This document shows positions 21,746 through 31,500 of a stretch of DNA of 64,000 bases, in pieces. The DNA is from Nilaparvata lugens. Its lineage: Eukaryota; Arthropoda; Insecta; Hemiptera; Delphacidae. The notes under the pieces are model-generated. The model was not told the DNA's origin, searched no databases, and worked only from the letters and a program-made list of their open reading frames with translations. The DNA lies in contig NC_052511.1 of the NCBI RefSeq assembly GCF_014356525.2, positions 29,690,437 through 29,754,436 on the forward strand, in the 5' to 3' direction. A program made the translations under genes and the position numbers. Every line of letters begins with the position of its first letter. Positions within the stretch are counted from its first letter, which is position 1.

Positions 21746-22963
21746 TCAATTGTTATGGAATGTATAAAAACAGTTCTTGTCAGGTGTGAAGCACAAATGC
21801 ACCAGGCATTTTTGACAAAACACTTTTGGTGCTGCATTGCACTGTGGTATTTTGCACCTTTCCCTCTTCTTCGAAAACATTGGCCAATGTCCTACTTCGT
21901 CCATTCGAATCTCCTTCTGTGGAACTGGAGCCATGGGTCCTCGTTTTGCCTTCTCCTTGAATTCTTTCTCCAGACTACAGCTGGGCCTTCCTCTCTTCTT
22001 TGATGATACACTTTTGCCTTGTTGACACAAAGCATCAGCAACTTGAGCCTTGAATTGAAGGAGGCTGAGATGCTTCTCAGACCCCAAATGTAGTGTTCTA
22101 TGATGCCTCCTATACATGAGCCATGAGTTGACCAACGTTTGGTCCATGAGATGGAAATAAATTCGCATGTACCACTTTTTTGATTGGATCTCAATATGGT
22201 AGAGTGAGATCAGAGAGTCCAGCAAATCAACCCCACCCATACTTTTATTATAGATTGAAACAATACTGGGACAAACTACATCAATTTTGTTTTTTTGTTT
22301 AGCATCATATCGTTTCACTTGCTGCTCCGGATACGTCCCAACAAATGAACTGAGCAAATGTACTGATTTATTGTCGTACCATTTCACTGCACTAAGCCGG
22401 ATACTGCCATCAACTACTGCTGTTTTCTCCTCCATTGCGCCTCTGTCCTTCTTCTTCATTATTTTGTCGTCTGTAAATTTGCATCCTTGTAATCTGTTTG
22501 GGCACACAGTCCCTACACATTCGATGCCCATTTTGCACAAGGTTATTACAAGACTAGTTCCAGTGAACCAATTATCAAAAAACAGTTTATGGTTCATATT
22601 TTTAGGAATTATTGAACTCAACCGAAGCACAACGTTGCCACTGGCGCCTATATCTGGCAGGAAACGGGGTTGTATTACCTTCCCAGTATAAAATTCAAAA
22701 TTGTACACAATACCTCTATCATCACACAAAAGAAAGCACTTATATCCCCACTTCTTTGTTTTTTTCTGCACATACACCTTTAGAGAATGTTTGCCTTTAA
22801 AAGATATCATCTGTTCATCAACTGATAATTTCTCATCCATTTCAATTGCCTGGAATTTTTCTAGTAGAGCATCAATAAAGGGACGCAACTTATATAGTTG
22901 ATCTTCTGAGCCATTGATGAAAGCATTGTTATTGAAATGAAGATTATTTTTTATGGTTCCCAC
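21746..22963 (-). CDS. piggyBac transposase, catalytic and C-terminal part (left arm)
   Basis: This 405-codon frame holds the piggyBac catalytic domain. The expected aspartates are visible in LLCDDRGIVYNFEFYTG (residues 81-82), KLFFDNWFTG (residue 130) and SMGGVDLLDSL (residues 246/249), as are SVDEQMISFKGKHS and the C-terminal cysteine-rich finger (CKIPQC, then CQKCLVHLCF). The enzyme would excise and integrate at TTAA. The first ~190 residues are in another frame (22951-23532). The ATG at 22963 is unlikely to be the true start, because a single frameshift near 22955-22965 explains the break. The C-terminus is complete. Aside from that frameshift the gene looks young. Confidence 0.85.
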   Translation of the reverse strand: MGTIKNNLHFNNNAFINGSEDQLYKLRPFIDALLEKFQAIEMDEKLSVDEQMISFKGKHSLKVYVQKKTKKWGYKCFLLCDDRGIVYNFEFYTGKVIQPRFLPDIGASGNVVLRLSSIIPKNMNHKLFFDNWFTGTSLVITLCKMGIECVGTVCPNRLQGCKFTDDKIMKKKDRGAMEEKTAVVDGSIRLSAVKWYDNKSVHLLSSFVGTYPEQQVKRYDAKQKNKIDVVCPSIVSIYNKSMGGVDLLDSLISLYHIEIQSKKWYMRIYFHLMDQTLVNSWLMYRRHHRTLHLGSEKHLSLLQFKAQVADALCQQGKSVSSKKRGRPSCSLEKEFKEKAKRGPMAPVPQKEIRMDEVGHWPMFSKKRERCKIPQCNAAPKVFCQKCLVHLCFTPDKNCFYTFHNN

Positions 22964-23532
22964 ATTGTCCTTGACATTAGATCAGCTATTTCGGGTAGTC
23001 GAGTTTCAGCTTGCCAATACATGCGCGTGTGTGGTAAACCATAGATACTCATATGAAAACAGGTACCTATAAATTGTTCTAATAAATTTCTGTCCAGCTC
23101 CAGTGGTTTATTGATATTTTTCTGAAGAGCATAAATTTTTGATTCTTCAACTATTCTATCCAGAGTGGTGTTGTCTACAAAGTCTCTGAAATAGTTGATT
23201 GGTTCCTTTAGGGGTTCATCAATTTGAGGTGGAGTTGACTTCCACTTGGGGACCGGTCTGCAAAGTCTTGATGTGGGATTTTTCCAAGTGAGAGGAGTAA
23301 ATATAAATTTTTCATTACCTTCTTCTTCTGGATTTGTAGCTGCTGCTTCTTCTCTTTCTTCTGCATTGTCTGTTGCCTCATGAGTTTCTGCTGGTTCGTC
23401 AGGTTCTGCTTCTAAAACTGTTTCTTCATTACTTTCATTGTCACTTTCACTTAAATATTCATCATCAGAACTAAGGAATTCCAGTTGTCTAGTAGCAACC
23501 TCTTCAGTCAAATCCTTACCTGCCCAATTCAT
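22951..23532 (-). CDS. piggyBac transposase, N-terminal part (left arm)
   Basis: The frame begins MNWAGKDLTEEVATRQLEFL at 23532 and is strongly acidic for about 80 residues, as is usual for piggyBac N-termini. It then carries the conserved region with NYFRDFVDNTTLDRIVEESK and EQFIGTCFHMSIYGLPHTR. It ends at LMSRTMWEP with a TAA, 12 bp after the catalytic frame has already opened. The same break is present in the right arm, so the frameshift predates the divergence of the arms. Confidence 0.8.
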   Translation of the reverse strand: MNWAGKDLTEEVATRQLEFLSSDDEYLSESDNESNEETVLEAEPDEPAETHEATDNAEEREEAAATNPEEEGNEKFIFTPLTWKNPTSRLCRPVPKWKSTPPQIDEPLKEPINYFRDFVDNTTLDRIVEESKIYALQKNINKPLELDRNLLEQFIGTCFHMSIYGLPHTRMYWQAETRLPEIADLMSRTMWEP

Positions 23533-24288
23533 AATTATTTACTTTCAATAATTCTATTGCATTGCAGCACAAACGACACACATTTTTCACTCAGACTAAA
23601 TAACCTCACTTTTCTTCTAACTTGCTGTTGTAGTTGTTGTCAGCTGTGACTTAGAAGTTACAAACCAATATCAAGTCATATAAAACTACTGAATCAGAAT
23701 TTTAGCATTTTTATGTATTTTTTATAAATTTCATAATATTCTGAGATAGTCAGTAATTTTTATTTTAGCGGAATATTTAATTGAAGAATATAATTTACTT
23801 ATATAGTATGGCTGTCAGCTGGTCACTCAATGTCCCGGGAAGATGATTTTTGAAGCAGGAGTTCTATAAATTGTCAACAGATAGCACTAAATTTCTTTCA
23901 GCCAGTCAACCATTTGTATCTTGAGAGTCACTCTGAGCAGTTACTGATAGTGATAATATCACATAACTAATATTATCCGTTCTCAAACGGCTTGTGACTT
24001 GAAAGTCACATGTGGCAGTAGAGGGTAAGCCTACTGGTGGAACTCAGCCTTGACTGAAAATTTCCTAGTAATTTTTCCGTAATTCATTATTAAAACTTTT
24101 AGATAATTTTTCTTTAATATTAAACCATATTGAGAAAACATCAGGCCCACTCAAGATTGAATCTTCGAATGTTTTCTCTATGATTTCAGAGCAATATTTT
24201 GTTGTAGAAATGCCGACAAACCGGCTTCAAATATGCCGCTATACACTATATTATAGTAGCCTACATACGTTACCTGACTTAACTCAGA
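23533..24288. other. piggyBac 5' flank, non-coding
   Basis: Contains three GTGACTT/AAGTCAC-type palindromes (near 23646, 23918 and 23994) and no ORF of note. Confidence 0.45.
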
Positions 24289-25168
24289 GTGAAAATTTTA
24301 TTGTGGAACAGATAATAATATGAATTTTAATAATATAAGTCATGAGCCAAAGTCTGTTGTACCTTTGACTAGAGTAAGAACCTTCTTCTATAGAAAGAAC
24401 AACCTTCTTCTATAGTCAAAGGTTGTACGCTTTTTAGGAGTGAAGTAAACTTTTTTAGAAGTCTAGTTTACAGTATTACGTGTATACTAAGTGTTATCAG
24501 TCAGGCCTCTACATTCAATACGCAATGGCCGAGAGTGTAAAGGCATAATACATCAGAACTCAAAGCTCAGTGAATAACAAACATGATCTAGGTTCGAATC
24601 TCGGTCAATGACATTTTTTTTGTCAATGAATTTCGACTTTTATCAGCTATTTTTTATATTACTTACCATAATTTAAATTTCAATCAACTTTTTAGATATA
24701 TTTTGAGACAAAACAGTGAAATATGCAATTATATTAATTTTTTCATCACATTATTTCAAAATAGTAATGAAAATTCTATTCATCCATCTATCCATGAGAT
24801 ATTGCACCGGGCGCAAAGCGCGAGCTATAAAAATTCAAACAATTATTTGAAATATTAATAGTATAAAAATATGGTCACCATTGTGAATTATTAATTAGTA
24901 ATATTGAAATTAATTGACAGTAAAAGTTGTCATAACCAAGATTCAAACTATCAAAATAGGCTGTCTGAATTTTATTAATTTTTCAATTTCTTATAAATAT
25001 TGGGAAGTTTTTTTTTTTGGTGTGGCAAAAAATAGCGCTCGCAACATGGGCAAAAATGTTTTTCCGGCTCTCAACGTTTCAAGCTCTCGACTTCGTCTCG
25101 AACTTGAAAACCGCGATCTCGAGCCGGAAAACGTACATTTTCGACCCTAGGTGCGAAATATACTATTA
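24289..25168 (+). mobile_element. tRNA-like repeat element, copy 2 (left arm, inner)
   Basis: Direct repeat of 20150-20965 with an extra ~60-bp inverted insert near 24358-24430 (ACCTTTGACTAGAG and CTATAGTCAAAGGT form a hairpin). The tRNA-like module is at 24522-24612. Relative to copy 1 it has a better A box (TGGCCGAGAGTGTAAAGGC). Confidence 0.5.
24522..24612 (+). tRNA. tRNA-like (Ser/Leu type II) module, better preserved copy
   Basis: GGCCGAGAGTGTAAAGGC fits the A box of a type II tRNA, and GGTTCGAATC is a perfect B box. Stems are imperfect, so a SINE head is more likely than an active tRNA. Confidence 0.4.
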
Positions 25169-26006
25169 CGCACAATCTGTAGCGAGGGCGGAATGGTTTC
25201 TTTAGTGCAGCCACAGAGAAGAAGTAAGAGCAGAGGGCGCATCTAATGTTGCGCTAAATGAGTGACAAGCCGTGATTAGTGGGTGTGGAGCGGGGTAAAA
25301 TGGGTGATTACCACAGTTAGTTCTTAAATTCGCTACGAGAGATCAGCACCATTGTCAGGCCTTCCCTGCTAATTCAGTAATCCCCCTCCACCAGAGTAGT
25401 AATAGTACTCTGTCACCTCCTCCCCTTCCACTGCTGTTATTGTCATTCCAGATCAACATCCAACAGAAGTCACAACAATATTGGCACTTAGCCAATTACT
25501 TGTACATCGGCTTGCTCTGCTCTGCTGTGTTTTCAATTTTATAAAGCGCACACACATACAGTGAATCACACACTAGTACAGTAACTCCTCAGAGAGGAGA
25601 AAGGAAAATATCTTTTTTGTGTGGTACTGCAGTAATTGCAGTACTGCAATTTACCTCTCAGTATTATTTAATGCTGCTGATATCAACAGAAAAGCTGTAG
25701 TTCCTCTCCCAATAATTCATAATAAGTTTGGAATTACATTATTTTTATTTATGCATAAATAAATAAACGAGTCAATGTATTAAACATTGTCAAATAATCT
25801 GATGATGATATCCCTCCAGATTTATTTTTCATCAATGATTAAATGAGGCTCCATCAATTACTGTTATACATTTTTTTCAATTCTCAATGAAATTCTGAAT
25901 CAAATAATTATTAAATCACCATATTTAATCTATTCATCTCTATATCTATAAAAGGCTATAAAGGCGTTTGTCAAGAACGCAAACTTGCCATGTGTTTGTT
26001 CCATTG
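25169..26006. other. non-coding stretch, left arm
   Basis: Less AT-rich than its neighbours at 25169-25560, with no protein-like ORF. Possibly single-copy DNA, since I see no other copy except the mirrored one at 53994-54833. Confidence 0.4.
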
Positions 26007-27530
26007 TTGTATGCTTGGCCAGTTCGGTTTGCGCCTTCAGCTGTATATGAAGTCTCATACATTCCGATTAGAACAGAGCACAGAGATTTCTTTGGTTAGG
26101 AGTTTGTTGATAATTCTTTTTTAAAATTCTAATTTTACTGCCATCAAAAATCACATTGAAAACTTTCTTAATAGACAACAAGATAACAAAAACAAAATGT
26201 CAAACATATACCTATATTTATTTGTAGCACGGCCAGAAAAAGACAAACTTGAGTACTAGCCATAAGTTCATTCAATATGACTTATATATATTATATATTT
26301 TGTTGATATTTTGTAAATAAAAAGTACGAGCCAATGAGACATGTGAGTAATTCCTTATATTTGATCCAAATGGTTATTCATATTGTAGTAGTTGGCACTA
26401 CTGCAATCAAAAGATTTTTATTCTGTACAGTACTGGTAGCTAATAAATCTCATACATATTGATTGTCCATACATAATTTATTCAGTGTCCATAGTGGAAG
26501 TGATTGAACTACTCAGAATATTAATGGCTTACTGGTCCCTCATAGAATTTATAGTATTCCTGGTGATTTAGTCTGTCTTTTTTCAGCATTGACTATTAAT
26601 AATAAAGCTCTATTTACAACTAGCTTACCCGGCTAACTTCGTACCGCCAAAAAGTCAATGTATCTCATGTCACACTTTACTTTATTTGGTGAATCATGAA
26701 ATTTATTTGACAATCAATATTTTCATTTACATTTGAATACGGACTTCCTATGTGCTTAGTCATGCAGCATTCATTATTTCCAAAACATATTCTTCTCAAT
26801 CAATTAATTGGTAGTAATATCTAACAGTAAAGTGTTGAATTGAAAAAAAGATAGGGTAAATCAGTGTTTCAAAGACGAATTTAATGTTTTTATAGTTGTT
26901 GATTGTCAATAGATGGTCCAGGAAATATGCGATGTATGATGAATCACATAGAATTACATATTCTTTCCATCTTCCATTTTAGGATGATTATAAGCTAAGC
27001 TTAATTTTAAAAAAATGGAAATTATTCTGGCATTAATGAGTGCAAAATGAACATCTCTCCTCCATCAGGTGAATAATTTTTTTCCAACATTTCCCGGTTA
27101 CTCAATGATAGGGGAGTTATTATTTGTATAGGTCTTCTAAGGAACCATTATCTACAGCTGGTACCAGTCAACTACACTTCAACTCCAAACTACCGTTGTA
27201 ATACCAGTAGCCTACACAATTTATCATAGGGTGACATGTTTATTACAGCTGGTAACTTTAGATGATAAATCATATTATCTCAATATGATCTTGAATCATG
27301 ATTATCTTTCCGTTCTTTGGTAGCCACTAGGCCAACAATTTCGAAAACATAGGTCTGTAAAAAATGGATTAATAAATAATCATTATTAGCCACCCTATTA
27401 AAATTTCTGGTCAGAAACCATCCCCAATATTCACACAAAATATTCCCAAAGTTTCATGCTGTTATGTCAAATATTTTTCAAGACATAGGGAACAAACACA
27501 CAAACAGACATTCATTTTATATATATATAC
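26007..27530 (+). repeat. ~1.5-kb interspersed repeat, copy 1 (left arm)
   Basis: Starts TTGTATGCTTGGCCAGTTCG and ends in GGGAACAAACACACAAACAG then an AT-rich tail. A diverged second copy in the same orientation lies at 35905-37427 and a mirrored copy at 52470-53993. It contains CAACTAGCTTACCCGGCTAA, then CTTCGTACCGCC, and the tail resembles RTE-type LINE 3' ends, but no coding sequence remains. The tail directly abuts the truncated 5' LTR of BEL-1. Confidence 0.6.
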
Positions 27531-28210
27531 CTAGTTTTCATTTTTCGTTTTTGAATTGGACGCGCGCTCCTCGTTCAGTTCGTATTTCTTTCACTTGAGT
27601 GCGTCGCGCTCACTAGCCGGTAGGCTGTTTCTTTCAGTTCAGTCTCGCTTTGTAATAGCTTGCCTCGAGTCGGGAATTGATATTATTCGTCGATCATTCC
27701 CAGAAGAAAATCGTTCTTCAAATTATTATTTTTTCGTTAATGTTAAATCGTACACCATAAACCTACGTTTGGAAGAGTGTTTGCCAAACTTCCTTTAGTT
27801 GAAAGTTTTAAACTATTATTTTTCGATTGGAAAGTTCACTGATCTATAGTCTTTAAAGACATTGTAAATATCTCGTCAGAAATATATGTGCAACGTTATA
27901 TGATGGAAGCCGAATTTACCAACAGTAGATGACAATTAAGCTTGCCTTTTCACCATCCTTGATTCATCTCCTACCTCAGGGACACCTGAATACCTTACCT
28001 GGGAGTTGTAAGCTCAATAATATAATATTACATTAGGTACTCTGCAGATTTTCGGTGAGTTGTTCTTTTATATATTCATTGCATGTACTTGTTTCTGTAG
28101 AGATATCACTTGTTTCTTTTCTATTCAATACAGTCCACTTTACATCAAAATTATTGATTACCAATTTAAAATCAATATAAATTTCGTAAAGTTGAACCTT
28201 AGAGTTTACA
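27531..28210 (+). repeat. BEL-1 5' LTR (first 14 bp missing)
   Basis: Collinear with 33836-34515. Ends TTAGAGTTTACA at 28210. The following TGGTCATCCAGGCC (28212-28225) is a candidate primer-binding site because it starts with TGG one base after the LTR; the tRNA is not identified. Confidence 0.85.
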
Positions 28211-28568
28211 GTGGTCATCCAGGCCGATTTTATTGGCTATTTTTTATTCAAATATTTGGCAAGCACTCATCCAATTTTATTGTAAATCGTTTGTGCATGC
28301 TAGGGTTCAAACCTGTTTGTACATTATGAATTGAGCCGATCAAGTTGGTTCACTCTTATCTCTATTGTCCGATCGGAACCGTTACTTTGCAATGCTGATA
28401 ACGTTATCGCTTAGCTTGCTTCGTCTATTGAGCTTTCTCTGTTCAATTTGTACTAACATTATCATTTTGCTTGCTTGAATCATCAATGAAAATCGTTCAT
28501 TGTTGCATTCGTAATTTTATTCGAAAATTAGTAAATGAAAATCATTAAGACCTTTCCAATATCCAATC

Positions 28569-31500
28569 ATGAGTGAAAAGAAGTTAAAGCTCAAACGAGC
28601 TAAACTTGAGCAATATTTCTATCGTATTCAACGTACTTTCGATTTGTCGAAAAAGGCTTTAAAAGAAGAAGCTAGTGCTAAACAATTTCTAATTCTCTAT
28701 AGTTCCACTCTTAAAACTGTTCAGGATTATGAAGCTGTTGAAATGGAAATACAGGAGCTTGAAATGGAAAAAGACCCGGAATTTGTACCCAAATTTAGTA
28801 GTTCACATATGGAAATGTTCGAACATATGGAAGCAATTGCTAGTGAATTGAAAAAACGCAGTCAGGTTGTACCTAGTGTTTCTACCCCGGCTCAACCTGT
28901 ATCTTCCAATAAGGATTCGTCTAATATTTTACCGAAAATTGAAATTCCTGTGTTCGACGGAGATCAATCAAAATGGGCGGTATTCTACGAAATGTTTAAA
29001 TGCATGATTCATGACAACAAATCGATTCCAAATCAACAAAAGGTCCAATATCTGGTGTCCAAACTATCTGGAGAAGCGGCTAATATTTCACGTCATCTAC
29101 CACCTATTGCTAATAATTATGAAATTATTTGGGATGCATTAATTAAGCGGTTCAATGACCCCCGCTCACTCTCAAATGTGTACTTGAAACAAATTTTCGA
29201 ATTCAATTGTCTAAAATCTGAGTCTCGTGCAGGTTTAGTTTCTATAGTCGATCAGTTCTGTGGTTCAATTACTGCTTTAAAACGCCTACGAGGTGAAGAT
29301 GTATCTGATGCAATATTTCTGTTCCAAGCGTTGAAAATTTTAGATCCTGTTTCTCGAAAGGCATTTGAAGCTTCAGTTCATACTAAGGATGATCCCACAT
29401 ATACTGATTTTGTTTCATTCATCGAAAGGCAGATTAAATCGTTACCGCATGACGAATCGTCTAAACAATGCAAGCCAGTAGTGAAACCAATACCAAAATT
29501 CAAAGTGTTGGTTGTTCAATCGAATTCGCAAGTGACCAAATCACCGGTAAAAATATCAGAATGTCTGAAATGTTCGATGACAAATCATAAATTGATCAAT
29601 TGTCGTCTTTTTCGTCAGTTATCACCTTGGGACCGTTTTCGTTTTGTTAAGGAGAAGGGTTGCTGTTTGAAATGTTTCTTGCCAGCCCATCGTAGTAAAG
29701 ATTGTACTTCTTCCAACTGCGAGGAATGTAGTCAGAAGCATAATTCGCTTTTACATTTCGGAAATGCTTCAAATTCGTCATCAAATTCGGATGCGAAAAA
29801 GGTAGAAAATAATACTATTACCTGTTGTTCTATCGATTCGAAGTCGGCACCGTATAGTGTTCTACTATCAACTGCTCAAGTCGAGGTACCTGATAAGAGA
29901 GGTAGATTGCACAAAATAAGAGTTTTAGTTGATTCAGCTAGTCAAAGTCATTTCATTACTCGTAAACTTTGTCGTAAATTGCAACTATCGATTTCTCCTT
30001 TCCAATTAATTGTGAATGGTTTTGGCGGAAATTCGCAATCAGTTTTTGGTCGTACTTTTGTCACGCTTCAATCTCGACTCGATTCTAGTGTTAAATTTTC
30101 CATTGAACCATTAGTTGTCGAAAAAATCATGGAACAGCTTCCCACTAGTAAAATTGATAATTCTAAATTATCAAATTTGTTTGGTCTTCGACTTGCTGAT
30201 GAAAGTTATCACATTCCCAGCGAAATTGACGCTATTATAGGAGCTGAATTAGTGCCCCATATTTTCCGAAATGGTCGTGTGGAAATTGATTCGAATTATT
30301 TGATGGCCTTGGAAAGTGTTTTCGGTTATATTTTGATGGGTAGAGCCCCTATTTTAACTCAATCTTCAGAAAATTCAACGTGTTTGATTACTTGTCTAAC
30401 ATCACCGTTGGATAAGTTAGTTCGAAAATTTTGGGAAGTGGAAAGCGTTCCAGATGTAGGAAAACAACTCACTGCTGATGAGTTGGAATGCGAGAAGAAT
30501 TTTGCATCGTCCGTTCGTCGTGAAAATTCGGGTAGATTCGTTGTCTCATTATCGTTTTCAAAATCCCCTGATTGTCTTGGTGATTCTTATGCTATGTCAG
30601 AACGTCGACTCATCAGTTTGGAGAAACGACTGGCACGTGATCCAAACATGCGTTTAGTGTATCACGATGTCCTCTTGGATTATCTCAAACAAGGACACAT
30701 GGAATTGATAAAAAATCAGAGTGATAAAAGTGGTTATTTTATACCTCATCATGCTGTAATCAAAACTCAGAGTCAATCAACGCCTTTGCGTATTGTCTTT
30801 GACGCAGGCGCGAAAACTACTACTGGAGTATCATTGAATGATATACTTCATATCAGCCCCAAGTTGCAAACGGATATTTTCGTTCTGTTAGTCAATTTTC
30901 GGTTATTTTCTATCGCTGTAACTGCTGATATAAAGCAGATGTATAGACAGATTCTTGTCGATGAATCGTGTCGCAAATTTCAGCGTTTGTTATGGAGATT
31001 TTCGTCCAATGATCCCATACAAATTTTTGAATTAAAAACTGTCGTATTTGGTCTGAGTGAGTCACCGTTTCTAGCTCTCAGAACTGTCCATCAACTTGTT
31101 CAAGAAGAAGGTGAAAATTTCCCTGATGCTAAAGCTCGTATTCCGAGTGACATGTTTATGGATGATTTGGTGACAAGTGTGTCTTCTTTAGGTGAAGCAA
31201 ATCGTCTTTGTAGTCAGGCTAAAGAATTGTTCGAGAGAGGCGGATTCGAACTTACTAAATGGAGTTCCAATTCACCTGAATTGATGAATGATTTCTCGGA
31301 AGATGAAAAATCGACCTTGTCTAAAGATTTCGAGATGGGAAATTTGTTGGCTGTCCTAGGTTTGAAATGGCAACCTGGTAGTGATTCGTTTTGTTTTTCA
31401 GTGAATCCTAATCAGTCTGTTCCTACCAAACGTCACATTTTATCGGTAGTAGCACGCATTTTCGATCCTTTGGGACTCTTGTCACCCCTAACTTTGTTTC

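Larger units (their letters stand above)
21200..24060 (-). mobile_element. piggyBac element, left arm (ends approximate)
   Basis: The transposase at 21746-23532 is flanked by palindromic motifs: GTGACTTGAGAGTCAC at 21325 and GTGACTTGAAAGTCAC at 23994, with related TGACTTAGAAGTTAC near 23646 and TTGAGAGTCACTC near 23918. I could not identify CCC...GGG termini or paired TTAA target sites, so the boundaries are guesses within a few hundred bp. Confidence 0.55.
16009..31454 (+). repeat. giant inverted repeat, left arm (~15.4 kb)
   Basis: Each feature in this arm has a reverse-complement partner in 48545-63998. Paired coordinates add up to about 80,008 at the outer end and 79,999 at the inner end, so net indels are about 10 bp. 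The inner edge pairs with the first base after the 100-N gap. The arms are nearly identical, with scattered substitutions and small indels. It may be a true inverted duplication or a misplaced alternative haplotype contig. Confidence 0.9.

Noticed and set aside
22287..22901. Plus-strand ORFs opposite piggyBac (and the mirrored set at 57102-57716)
   Set aside because: Shadows of the transposase frame.
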